From Pseudomonas muyukensis (lineage in GTDB: Bacteria; Pseudomonadota; Gammaproteobacteria; Pseudomonadales; Pseudomonadaceae): a DNA stretch of 64,000 bases. Of this stretch, positions 48,501 to 56,689 are shown in pieces. The stretch spans positions 2,694,501-2,758,500 of the forward strand of contig NZ_CP077073.1 in assembly GCF_019139535.1 (NCBI RefSeq). The letters run 5' to 3'. Position numbers and translations under genes: made by a program. Numbering within the stretch: the first letter of the stretch is position 1; every line of letters starts with the position of its first letter. Under the pieces are notes generated by a model. The model was not told the DNA's origin, did no database searches, and was given only the letters and a program-made list of their open reading frames with translations.

Positions 48501-49430
48501 TCAGGTGGGCATGCCGGCCCACGGCCTGGAGGGGAATGGAAGCTGTTCCAGGATTGCGACGATCACCGCGGCGTATTGTCCATCGGGATCGAGCTCAGGA
48601 TCGAAGACCGTTACGGTCATGCCCCGGCAACGCCTATCCGCCACGAAGGGCGTCATGATCTTCACCAGGTCATCAGGCGCCAGCCCTGGGGAGCCGGGGC
48701 AATCGACGGCGGGCATGATGGCCTGGTCCAGCACATCGACGTCCAGATGTAACCAAAAACCTTGGTCGGGGACCTGGTCAATCACCTTGCTGATTCGCTC
48801 AATAACTGCCTGTGGGCCTATGGCCAGGGCCTCGAAGACATCGATCCGAGTGATCGAGGTGTGGTTGATATCGGGCCAGGCAAAATCTTCGTCGCGGTTT
48901 TCCCGTTCCCCCAGTTGCACCACCTGGGCATCGGTAACCAGCGGCGCGGTACAGCCTGGCCATATCGTCGCCAATGCCTCGCCGCGGCCTGTCGCCAGGG
49001 CCAGGTCCATACCTGCGACTGCGCCCAAGGTTGTATTCGGGTCATAGTTGCCGGGGTGCCGAAAGTCGCTGTGCCCATCGATATGAATCAATGACAGCGG
49101 CCCACGCGCGCGGGCACCTGCCAGTGCCCCCAGCAAGATCGAGCAGTCGCCCCCAATCACTAATGCGAAGTCACCATGCAAGGAGGCTTCGCGCACCCGA
49201 TCTGCCAGGGCAAGATTGAACACACGCATGGCATAGCCATTGCGCAAGCGTGTTCCAGCTTGTGCCGAGGGCGAATAGACAGGACGGGGCAGCTCGTGGA
49301 ACACCCGCATAGGAACGGCCTGGAGCAGGCCGGCAGCAATCAGTGCTGCTGGAGCACGCCAGGTTCCTGGTTCATGGTCGGGGCGTGGTGGGCTGAGCCC
49401 AAGGTTCGAGGGCGCGGCAATCACTTGCAT
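48501..49430 (-). CDS. Arginase/agmatinase family protein
   Basis: 309 aa from MQVIAAPSNLGL; no strong ribosome site, and an in-frame ATG at 49574 would add 48 residues lacking family similarity, so the start is uncertain. Metal-site motifs: GGDCS (Cys96 where classic arginases have His), IDGHSD (Asp118, His120, Asp122) and LHLDVDVLD (Asp230, Asp232), plus PELDPDG near the end. Ureohydrolase fold; substrate (arginine, agmatine, guanidino acid) undetermined. Isolated gene next to the MITE. Confidence 0.83.
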   Translation of the reverse strand: MQVIAAPSNLGLSPPRPDHEPGTWRAPAALIAAGLLQAVPMRVFHELPRPVYSPSAQAGTRLRNGYAMRVFNLALADRVREASLHGDFALVIGGDCSILLGALAGARARGPLSLIHIDGHSDFRHPGNYDPNTTLGAVAGMDLALATGRGEALATIWPGCTAPLVTDAQVVQLGERENRDEDFAWPDINHTSITRIDVFEALAIGPQAVIERISKVIDQVPDQGFWLHLDVDVLDQAIMPAVDCPGSPGLAPDDLVKIMTPFVADRRCRGMTVTVFDPELDPDGQYAAVIVAILEQLPFPSRPWAGMPT

Positions 49431-49739
49431 GGGTAAAGGTGCTGCATGGCGTGAGTTCCTGTGCGGGCCAGCGAGAAGTCTGGCCGATGCCAACGTTGCT
49501 GCCGTCACCACGGCGAGGTGTAGTGTTGCGCATGACCCATTCAGGGGGAGTGACAGGTTTGCTTTTCGCGCCATGAACGCTTGCCGCTAGCGCACCAGCC
49601 TAATTCAGATTTGCGTTAGTACCCAGCCCGTTTCCGCTCGATGTCCACTTAGGGTCGTTATCTGTCGCTCGTGAGGGGAGGGCGGCTGTCGACCCATTGT
49701 GGAGCTTCAAGACCGCAAATTCGGCCAGCTCAGTTCGCT

Positions 49740-49880
49740 CCGCCAATCCGGCATCAGCTCCTGCTCGGCCATACGAAGCTTGAAAGCACGGTGCGGTACC
49801 TAGGCATTGAAGTCGATGATGCATTGGAGATGGCAGAACAGCCGGGGGTCTGGCAGCGTCGAGCGACGATCGAGGTATGA
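49740..49880 (+). pseudogene. Tyrosine recombinase/integrase C-terminal fragment
   Basis: A plus-strand frame contains HQLLLGHTKLESTVRYLGIE followed by VDDALEMAEQ, the C-terminal box of tyrosine recombinases (L-x-GH-x-x-x-x-T-x-x-Y, with the nucleophile Tyr in VRYLG). Upstream Arg-containing catalytic boxes are absent. It is a remnant, stop at 49878-49880. The stretch 49575-49740 holds no recognisable gene. Confidence 0.7.
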
Positions 49881-49984
49881 CCGTCGCGATTCGACCCAGA
49901 ACTGCCCATCTGATTGGAAAGACCCATCTTGCTGGGGCGACAGGCCCTTGGTACGTTTGCGACCTCTACTGATGGAAACCTGAC

Positions 49985-50275
49985 ATGGAAACCGATTCCT
50001 CATTGCAGATCGAACGCGCAGCTTATGAGGAGTTCGTCCGGCTTTGGAGACAAGGGCACTTCGAGCATCAGCGACTGGGCCAAGCGTTTTACAAACATTT
50101 CAACCTGCACAAACTCGCCGTGCAGGTTGCATTGCGTGACCTTTACGAAGTAGGCGGTGAGAAAGCGTCAGGCTTGATTTTTAGGCTTTCCGCCTGCACT
50201 GAATGGCAGCTTTCGACCCATAGCTGCCGTTGGCGGAGGCAGCTCACGGCCAATAGCTGCCTCTCGCAGCGATAA
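49985..50275 (+). CDS. Small hypothetical protein with possibly replaced C-terminus
   Basis: 96 aa. The first 60 residues look like a real helical protein (METDSSLQIERAAYEEFVRL, QGHFEHQRLGQAFYKHF, LHKLAVQVALRDLYEVGG). The last 35 residues (from about LSACTEWQLST) read through an intergenic repeat (GGCAGC..CGACCCATAGCTGCC type) and are unlikely to be native. So it may be truncated by repeat insertion. No family recognised. Confidence 0.5.
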   Translation: METDSSLQIERAAYEEFVRLWRQGHFEHQRLGQAFYKHFNLHKLAVQVALRDLYEVGGEKASGLIFRLSACTEWQLSTHSCRWRRQLTANSCLSQR

Positions 50276-50329
50276 GGTTGGGAGAAAAATTCGATCGACT
50301 ATGACTAAAATGCCGCGGGAGGTCATCGT

Positions 50330-50440
50330 GCTATGAGTCGACCGTAGCGTGAGTGCTGCACGTAAAGGTCGGCCAAACAGCCGCTCGATGACATTTCGCA
50401 ATCGGTATTTGTGTTTGTCGAATGGTTTAAGAAGGCGCAC
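50330..50440 (-). pseudogene. IS5-type transposase remnant
   Basis: The minus strand reads RLLKPFDKHKYRLRNVIERLFG, matching the conserved tail of IS5-family DDE transposases (F-D-x-x-x-Y-R-x-R-N-x-x-E-R-x-F). Further similarity is broken by frameshifts (a RYGRLIAR piece lies in another frame). No complete element or ends found. Confidence 0.65.
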
Positions 50441-50480
50441 CTGAGCATCAGGATGGATGTCATGACATTGGAGAAATGGG

Positions 50481-51407
50481 ATGCCAGAGCAAATTTACTT
50501 TTATTGCGATGAATCCGGTGCGAAAGGCTACGCGGACCAACAGGAAAAATACCAAGGCGAGGTAGGCGTATTCGCCGGTTTTTTGGTGCCTGAACAACTG
50601 CATGCCGAACTGTCGAGTAAGCTCAATGTGATCGCAAAGCGCTTCACGCCGGAACAAGGAAAGCTGCATATAGCGGACCTCCCTGAAAAGCAAAAGGGGG
50701 CATTAAGACAGGCGCTATTTGATGAGATCAGACGCGCACATATTCCTTGCTTCTGGTATGCGATCCACGTGGCAGGCTTTAACGCTTACTACATCAAGCA
50801 GGCAGAATTGTTACGGAATCATCGGACCCAGGTCGAGGCGCAGCGTAGGAGTCCTGCCCGCGTGAAAATGGGCAGTATTCGTGAGGAACTACCCTCCCTG
50901 CATGTGAAGCTTTTCGGGGGCCTCCACGCCCACGTTGTAGCCTTTCTTCTTGAGCAAGAGAGGACTGGCGTAGATCTGCTGATCCGAACGGACTACGTTG
51001 ATGAGTCGCTTGCCAATGAGTTCGAAAAGGAAGCTTTGAGCCTGCTTGATACCGAACCTAAGGTGATTAAGGCTACTGGTTTTGACACCGTGGATAGAAA
51101 GGTAGTCAATGGCCAGTTGACCATCAGCGTGCAGTACCCTGAGGATATGCAAGTCCCTCCAGTGATCAGCAACATGAGCCTGACGGCCATCGGTGAAGTC
51201 GATGGATTAATATTGGCTGCTGATGTCTTGGCTAACAGCCTAAATTATCATTTCAAGAGCCGCACAGAAGGCGAGCTGTACGCTCCGCTCAACGACCCGG
51301 AAGCAGTTGCTAGCCATCCGCTGTATGAGCATCTAGATGTGTTCCATTGTTGGTCGAGCGACCCGGTTGGCGATGGATTATTTGCGCATCCGAAAGCATC
51401 GCTCTGA
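50481..51407 (+). CDS. DUF3800-like protein (RNase H-fold candidate nuclease)
   Basis: 308 aa. N-terminal IYFYCDESGAKGY has the D-E-S-G motif (Asp10) of DUF3800 proteins, an RNase H-like family common in mobile and defence loci. Further acidic candidates are RTDYVDESLAN (mid-protein) and the C-terminal GLILAADVLANSLNYHF, matching the family's late Asp-containing helix (Q/A-x-x-D-x-x-A). ATG has GGAG 7 nt upstream. Codon choice and base composition look less GC-rich than flanking genes, suggesting transfer. Activity is inferred only from fold similarity. Confidence 0.72.
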   Translation: MPEQIYFYCDESGAKGYADQQEKYQGEVGVFAGFLVPEQLHAELSSKLNVIAKRFTPEQGKLHIADLPEKQKGALRQALFDEIRRAHIPCFWYAIHVAGFNAYYIKQAELLRNHRTQVEAQRRSPARVKMGSIREELPSLHVKLFGGLHAHVVAFLLEQERTGVDLLIRTDYVDESLANEFEKEALSLLDTEPKVIKATGFDTVDRKVVNGQLTISVQYPEDMQVPPVISNMSLTAIGEVDGLILAADVLANSLNYHFKSRTEGELYAPLNDPEAVASHPLYEHLDVFHCWSSDPVGDGLFAHPKASL

Positions 51408-51417
51408 GCTAACTAGA

Positions 51418-51712
51418 CAGCCTGAAACGCTGGGTGGCGCTCAGGCGCTACTTGGACGATGGGGCTGCGCCTATCGGAAACAACCAAGTCGAAAGGCAGG
51501 TACGGCCATGGGCACTTGGACGCTCGAACTGGTTCTTTGCCGGGTGGTTGCGCAGCGGTAGACGGTCCGCTGCATGCATGAGCCTGATCAAGTCGGCGCG
51601 CATGAATGCGCATGATCCGTATGCCTATCTCAAGGGTGTGTTGGCGCAATTGCCGACGCAGCGGACCAGTGAGATCGCACAGTTGCTGCCGCATGAGTGG
51701 GGGCCGGTCTGA
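51418..51712 (+). pseudogene. IS66-type transposase (TnpC) C-terminal fragment
   Basis: SLKRWVALRRYLDDGAAPIG, NNQVERQVRPWALGRSNWFFAG and KSARMNAHDPYAYLKGVLAQ follow the C-terminus of IS66 TnpC (NNxVEN/R-x-I/VRP, LFAGS, DPYxYLxDVL), ending ELLPHEW-like. The N-terminal two thirds, TnpA/TnpB and IS ends are absent. The fragment separates the DUF3800 and HEPN-like genes. Confidence 0.85.
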
Positions 51713-51828
51713 TTCACGCAATGTGAGTTGGGTGTATGCTCGCAGTGATGCCACAATGCCTTGCCTGCTCGCGGGCGGCTGGTCAGTGCAGCACATCAAC
51801 GATGAACAACTCAGTACAGGGAGTTCGG

Positions 51829-52992
51829 GTGAGCACCTTCGATGGCAACCATAAAAAGATAATTGCTGCTTTCATGGCCTTGAAGAATAAGGCCGCTTAC
51901 TTGGAAAAGCACACGCTACGCGGTAATTACCAGATCAACAAGAATCGCCTTCCTTTCATCAAGGTGCATAACTACTTTGCACATCTGAGGGCTGTGTGCG
52001 ATCTGCCGGTCGTCTTCATGATGAACGAAGAGTTATCCAACACTGCGGCGAGACACCTATGCCCCGAGTTACTGGTCGAAATGCTTGAGGAACGGCACTT
52101 GACCCAGGCCATACAGATCGATGGCAAACCGGCCGCTCTCGTGCGTGAGGATTTCGAAGCGTCATTGTCCGACGTCAGTGCGCTTCTCTCGGATCGTATC
52201 AATGAAATGGTTGGTAGCTTAATGCTGGACTTCACGGTCTCGGCGTTCTCCTGCTTCGAACACTGGATCACTAAGCTGTATGACGGCTATGCCGAAAAGT
52301 TGGAGGCTGCTTATAAAAATAGCCGGAGGAACAAGGTCATCAAGCTGCTCGATCAGCATGACAAATCGAAGTCGGATGAGGAGAGGTCCAAGTGCGTGGA
52401 AAAAATCCTGGATGTGCGTGGCCCCTACCGATCCTTTCCCGACAAAATAAATGCGCTTTACAATCTTGCCGATAAGCAGAAGTACGAGAGGGATATCAAC
52501 CACGACAAAGATCTCATCAATTTTTTGGGGGCGTGCCGGAACACGGTACACAACTCAGGAATTCATCGAAAAAGTCCGCTTCAGATAACCTGCAACGGAA
52601 TCACCTATTTCCTAGAGACCGACATGCCCTGGTATAGCGCTAGCTATCCTCAATCGATCGCTCTGCTGGGTGAGTTGGCAGATATTTACAGCCACCTCAT
52701 AAAAACACTAGATGACTGGCCGTTGGAGGCGGTCTGTGAGGAAATCACGCTACCAGCAAATTTGAGAAGTTTTGAAATTGCTGTCCAGTCTGCCCATAAA
52801 TCTGACGGGGAGACGGCGCTTGAATACTTCCTCATTGAGGGGCTGGAGGTCGGTGAGGTGCAGGCGGCGAACATTGTAAAAAAGCTGGCGGAGATCAAAG
52901 CGGACACCACTCGGGATCCGAAAGAATTCTGCATTTATGAGGTCATGACGGCCGATCTGATGAAGCCACTTCAGCCTAATCCCGCATCATGA
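51829..52992 (+). CDS. HEPN-like protein of unknown function
   Basis: 387 aa, mostly helical, no signal or membrane segment. GTG 51829 is chosen since AGGGAG lies 5 nt upstream; upstream in-frame ATGs (51736, 51802) lack ribosome sites. Residues about 230-247 read LGACRNTVHNSGIHRKS; R-N-x-x-H-N-x-G is the pattern of HEPN-type ribonuclease or scaffold domains (Arg237, His241). The N-terminal 200 residues show no known motif. Low GC relative to flanks. Whether it acts as an RNase toxin, a sensor or a host factor is unknown. Confidence 0.65.
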   Translation: MSTFDGNHKKIIAAFMALKNKAAYLEKHTLRGNYQINKNRLPFIKVHNYFAHLRAVCDLPVVFMMNEELSNTAARHLCPELLVEMLEERHLTQAIQIDGKPAALVREDFEASLSDVSALLSDRINEMVGSLMLDFTVSAFSCFEHWITKLYDGYAEKLEAAYKNSRRNKVIKLLDQHDKSKSDEERSKCVEKILDVRGPYRSFPDKINALYNLADKQKYERDINHDKDLINFLGACRNTVHNSGIHRKSPLQITCNGITYFLETDMPWYSASYPQSIALLGELADIYSHLIKTLDDWPLEAVCEEITLPANLRSFEIAVQSAHKSDGETALEYFLIEGLEVGEVQAANIVKKLAEIKADTTRDPKEFCIYEVMTADLMKPLQPNPAS

Positions 52993-53507
52993 TCTTGGGA
53001 TGCTCATGAACGTAGGTGGCTACCTAGCCTTTTCGGAGGTATTAAAATATGCTCTCGGGCTATGGTTGTGTGGCAAAAAGGGCAGGATGTAGGTAAGTGT
53101 TCCGACCTCATGTAAGGAAGGTGTATTGGCCGGATGCTTACCTTGATTCGCCCTGCATTCGTGTAATTGCAAATACCTTAGCCGATGTAGTGGGCTTCAA
53201 CCCAGCTCACTCCTGCCTTCGCGGGTTAACTCATCAAAGCGCAGAACTCGGCCCCCTTAGTAAGCGTCCTGCTAGACTGGTTGTTTGATTGTGCGTGCCG
53301 AACATAGCCATGAATTACCTGATCACAAGCACTTCGCACGCACACCTTGCTCCAGAGAAGCGTCAGGCCACTCAACGTAAGGGATGTCCGGCATTGGTCG
53401 ATTGCTGCCCTTCGCGAGAGGCAGCTATGGGTCGAAAGCAGCCAGGTGTGAGTGACCGCTATCGACCCACAGCAGCCATGCAGATAGCACGGCAATTGGA
53501 CATAGCT
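52993..53507. other. Region without recognised gene
   Basis: Five hundred bases with only short, unconvincing frames (one of 63 codons at 53097). Contains AT-rich stretches near 53000-53060 and, at 53400-53480, fragments of an intergenic repeat (GAGGCAGCTATGGGTCG..CGACCCACAGCAGCC), related to the repeat at 50200-50270 and the one near 54220-54320. Confidence 0.6.
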
Positions 53508-53837
53508 TCAAACTCGTGACCTTTGTCGACAGGCAAGCTTACGTGCCCTGTGGCGTCGAGACTGAGACAGCGTCCGATCCTCGGCGCTCTGAATCAATAG
53601 CGTGGTCAGTTCGGGATCCATAGGGAACCCATCTTCCAACCATTTGAGCGCTAACCCCGACCAATAGTCGGAATGTGACGTCAGCGCTGTAACGACCAGT
53701 GGCTGCAAAGCTATGTCGGCAGGAAGTGTGCATTTTTCTCCAAGGGCTTCTATCGCACGGGGCAACTCTTGCGCGCCTTCTTTTAACGGTTTTTCCAGCA
53801 GCGGCAGTAACCCTACATAGGTGAAATTCTCGCTCAT
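53508..53837 (-). CDS. Small protein resembling a polymorphic-toxin immunity protein
   Basis: 109 aa starting MSENFTYVGLLPLLEKPL; ribosome site GGGGAAGTAG. The middle (DYWSGLALKWLEDGFPMDPEL) and end (LSQSRRHRARKLA) follow a pattern seen in small immunity-type proteins encoded next to Rhs/CDI toxins (W-S-x-L-A-L-x-W-x-E-x-G..Q-x-x-R-H-x-A). No toxin gene is adjacent, so it would be an orphan. Assignment from pattern memory only. Confidence 0.6.
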   Translation of the reverse strand: MSENFTYVGLLPLLEKPLKEGAQELPRAIEALGEKCTLPADIALQPLVVTALTSHSDYWSGLALKWLEDGFPMDPELTTLLIQSAEDRTLSQSRRHRARKLACRQRSRV

Positions 53838-53920
53838 CTACTTCCCCGAATACTCACTAATGTGCTTGGAATGGTAGTGACCGTATTGACCGACTTCTGC
53901 GTGCTTTCAGCCACTGCCCG

Positions 53921-54178
53921 CTACGCGTCACAGCTACTCAACAATGCACGTACTCGTTGAGCCATCTCATCGGCATTATCAGGTACAAATACTGAAATGC
54001 CCAGGTAGTGCTCAAGGTGGAGGGTAAGCGTCTGTTCGCCCACTATTAGATCCCAATAGCGCTGGTCAAGTCCGTCCAATTTTTCATTCCAGTAACCGCC
54101 CAATCCGTGCTCAAGCTTCTGAGCCACGTTCTCGAACAGTTTCCAGTCGGTAAGTTCTGATATTTCTATGGTCTCCAT
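53921..54178 (-). CDS. Small acidic protein, DUF3630/immunity-like
   Basis: 85 aa starting METIEISELTDWKLFENVAQ; GAGGTGGCGC precedes the ATG, so the upstream extension is rejected. GYWNEKLDGLDQRYWDLIVG and TLTLHLEHYLGISVFVPDN resemble DUF3630-type or immunity-like small proteins. Encoded 83 nt downstream of the next gene to the left's promoter side, same strand as the 109-aa protein; the two may be co-inherited orphan immunity genes. Confidence 0.6.
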   Translation of the reverse strand: METIEISELTDWKLFENVAQKLEHGLGGYWNEKLDGLDQRYWDLIVGEQTLTLHLEHYLGISVFVPDNADEMAQRVRALLSSCDA

Positions 54179-54365
54179 GCGCCACCTCACCAAGCGAATG
54201 CAGGTTTTCGAGTTTCTCGCGAGCGGCAGCAATGGGTCGATAGCGGCCTGTCACCACTGACCACTTTCGATCCGAAACGTTGGCCGAAACCGTTCAGTGG
54301 TGACGGGCCACGATCGACCCTGGCTGGCGTTGAGGCCAGACAGTGGCTGCCACCGTCTACGCTTC

Positions 54366-55259
54366 TCACCTATCGGCCTGGCCTAGAAACCGATACAGCT
54401 GCTCGCCAAGCACGTCGAACACCTGCACGATCCGGTTAACTCTGCGCAGGTCGTTGTGCATTGCAATCCACACCTCTACCTCGAAGGCAAATTCCTCTGG
54501 CAGCACAGGTAGCAGGCCGTGGGATGTTGCTATTTGCCTCGGGCAGAGCCCGAAGCCCATGCCCGCTTTCAGCGCGGCCAGCTGAGCTAGGTGATGGTCC
54601 GAGGCGATGGCGAAATGCTGGTCGGCATCGCACAGCCCGGCGTCGACCAGCCGCCGCAAATCCGCTGAGCGCCTGTCCGGCCCGATCAGTGGACGCTGGC
54701 GCAGCGCCCGCAGGGAGGCTGGAGTACCGTAACGCTCCAGGCATTCGGCACTGGCATGGATGCCAACCTGCAAGTTGCCGACACGTCGCACCGTGATATC
54801 CGCTTCATTGGGCCGCACCAGCCGTACCGCAATATCCGATTGCAGCCTGGCGATGTCTTCAAGGGCATCGCTTATGCTCAACTCAAGTTTGAGACGCGGG
54901 TGTTGGTAATGGAACGCGCGCAGCAGATCGGGCAGTACCTCGACGCCAAGCAACTCGCCACAGGTCAGCCGAAGGGTGCCGTGATCCACCGACGCTTCAG
55001 CGCTGGCCATGCGGTTGAAGGTTTGCGCGGCCAGGTCCATGGCCTCTACATGCTCGATCAGGCGCTGCGCTCCGCCAGTAGGCGTCAGGCCAAGTGGCGT
55101 GCGGGTGAACAGGCTCACACCCAAAGCGTGTTCAAGATGGTCGAGGCGCCGACGCGCGGTGGCCTGGGCGATACCCAGCAACTTCGCCGCGCCGCTCAGG
55201 CTGCCAGAGCGCAGCACGGCGAGAAACACACGCTGGCTTTCCCATTCAATGCCGCTCAT
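54366..55259 (-). CDS. LysR-type transcriptional regulator
   Basis: 297 aa. DNA-binding domain FLAVLRSGSLSGAAKLLGIAQ then ATARRRLDHLEHALGVSLFTRTPLG (residues about 12-57); effector domain from about 90 with LTCGELLGVEVLPDLLRAFH and SDIAVRLVRPNEADI. Belongs to the branch that regulates by DNA bending at T-N11-A sites. Divergent from the GFA gene (104-nt gap), its probable target. Confidence 0.9.
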   Translation of the reverse strand: MSGIEWESQRVFLAVLRSGSLSGAAKLLGIAQATARRRLDHLEHALGVSLFTRTPLGLTPTGGAQRLIEHVEAMDLAAQTFNRMASAEASVDHGTLRLTCGELLGVEVLPDLLRAFHYQHPRLKLELSISDALEDIARLQSDIAVRLVRPNEADITVRRVGNLQVGIHASAECLERYGTPASLRALRQRPLIGPDRRSADLRRLVDAGLCDADQHFAIASDHHLAQLAALKAGMGFGLCPRQIATSHGLLPVLPEEFAFEVEVWIAMHNDLRRVNRIVQVFDVLGEQLYRFLGQADR

Positions 55260-55363
55260 ACATTCTTAGCCAACGGTTGCTCCTAATTTGCTCTTCTGCC
55301 CGCGCCGGCGAAAAGGGATCATTCGCCCACATTTTTCCGGGTGTCATTGTAAGGAGCCAACGC

Positions 55364-55798
55364 ATGAGAATCACCGGTCAGTGCCGATGTGGGCAAGTCA
55401 CCCTCGCGATCGTAGCGCCGCAAGTGCCGCCACTGTATGCCTGCCACTGTTTGAACTGCCAGCGCTGGAGCGGCAGCGCATTTGGCCTGCACATGCTCAG
55501 CGCGGCTGCAACTGTTCAGGTGGCGGGCGAAACAGCGATCTTTGAGCATGAACACCAAGGCCATGTGTCCACCCAACATGCTTGCGGTCTATGTCATACC
55601 CGGCTGTTCAACGAGACCACGGCAGCGCCCGGCATGCGTGTGGTACGGGCCGGTATCCTGGAAGGCGCTGAACGTTTCGAGCCGATTGCGCATATCTGGA
55701 CGCGGCGCAAACAGCCATGGCTGGTACTGCCCGGGGCTGTCGCGCAGTGGCAGGAGAGCCCGACCCCCGAAGCGTTCGCCGCCGCATTGGGCAAATGA
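55364..55798 (+). CDS. GFA (glutathione-dependent formaldehyde-activating-like) zinc protein
   Basis: 144 aa. GFA/CENP-V zinc sites: CRCGQVTLAI (residues about 7-16), CHCLNCQRWSGSAF and CGLCHTRLF. Start follows TAAGGAGCCAACGC; the longer frame upstream overlaps the divergent LysR promoter. The family includes S-(hydroxymethyl)glutathione synthase-like proteins, but most members have no proven activity. Confidence 0.9.
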   Translation: MRITGQCRCGQVTLAIVAPQVPPLYACHCLNCQRWSGSAFGLHMLSAAATVQVAGETAIFEHEHQGHVSTQHACGLCHTRLFNETTAAPGMRVVRAGILEGAERFEPIAHIWTRRKQPWLVLPGAVAQWQESPTPEAFAAALGK

Positions 55799-56064
55799 GC
55801 TTGCGCCTTTATCGGTGCCTGTGTGGTGCTTCGCAGGGCAAAGGGCGAGGGGTGGCTATATTCAGGTCGCTAGTGCGCGACTGGCCGCTTGGCCCACGCC
55901 ACCTTGGCTGCTTCAGACAGTCACGGCGATTGATGACGGGTCTATAGCCACCGGTGCGGGTGGCCACACTCGACCCATGACAACCTGTAGCGACGCAGCA
56001 GAAATCGAGACAGTCGAAGGCAAGCCGTGCAGCAACGCGCATTAGGCAGGTGCTGACAAGCCGC

Positions 56065-56571
56065 TTACTCGACCGCTTCAAACGCCTCGTGATACTGCAC
56101 CGTGCCAACTGGCGATTCGCCGGCAAATGCCTGGGCCTGGAAGTATTCCTGGGCAACCCCCGGCAGTTGCAAGCCTGGGAGGGCCTTGAAACCGAAGCGC
56201 CCATAATAGCCAGGATCCCCCAGTACCACGCAGCCAGCACCACCGAGCTGTTGCAACTGCGCCAGTGCGGCTTTGATCAAGGCCGAGCCGATGCCTCGGC
56301 CTTGGCGATCTGGCCATACGGAGATTGGCCCGAGCCCGAACCAGCCCCTTGCGCCAGATGAAACCCGAACCGGAGAAATGGCCACATGACCGACGATCTG
56401 GTCATTCTCCACCGCCACCAGGGACAGGGTGAGTTGCTGGCTGCGGCGTAGTGCATTGACGATAAATTGCTCGGTGTGGCTGGAGTGCTCTTCGTGCTCG
56501 AACGCTGCCGTGGTCAGCCGTGTAATAGTGTCGATGTCGTCGAGGTGTTCGTTGCGGATTTCCATGTTCAC
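56065..56571 (-). CDS. GNAT family N-acetyltransferase
   Basis: 168 aa from GTG 56571 (AGAGGA 6 nt upstream); ATG 56565 two codons later is an alternative. N-terminal MEIRNEHLDDIDTITRLTTA, acetyl-CoA loop SVWPDRQGRGIGSALIKAAL (RQGRGIG) and GAGCVVLGDPGYYGRFGFKA, the last being typical of YhbS-like acetyltransferases (GDP-x-YY-x-x-FGF). Substrate unknown. Confidence 0.87.
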   Translation of the reverse strand: MNMEIRNEHLDDIDTITRLTTAAFEHEEHSSHTEQFIVNALRRSQQLTLSLVAVENDQIVGHVAISPVRVSSGARGWFGLGPISVWPDRQGRGIGSALIKAALAQLQQLGGAGCVVLGDPGYYGRFGFKALPGLQLPGVAQEYFQAQAFAGESPVGTVQYHEAFEAVE

Positions 56572-56689
56572 AGGTGTTCCTCTTTCTAGAGCGATGTCGT
56601 GCGCGTATCGCGCGTTCAGTCCCGAGTGATTGGCTTGCCTGAAAGCGCCAGGGTGATTGCCAGTCTTCATGGCGCCCAGCACTGGGCAG

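Noticed and set aside
53097..53288. 63-codon plus-strand frame
   Set aside because: No ribosome site, family similarity or conserved context; kept as non-coding.
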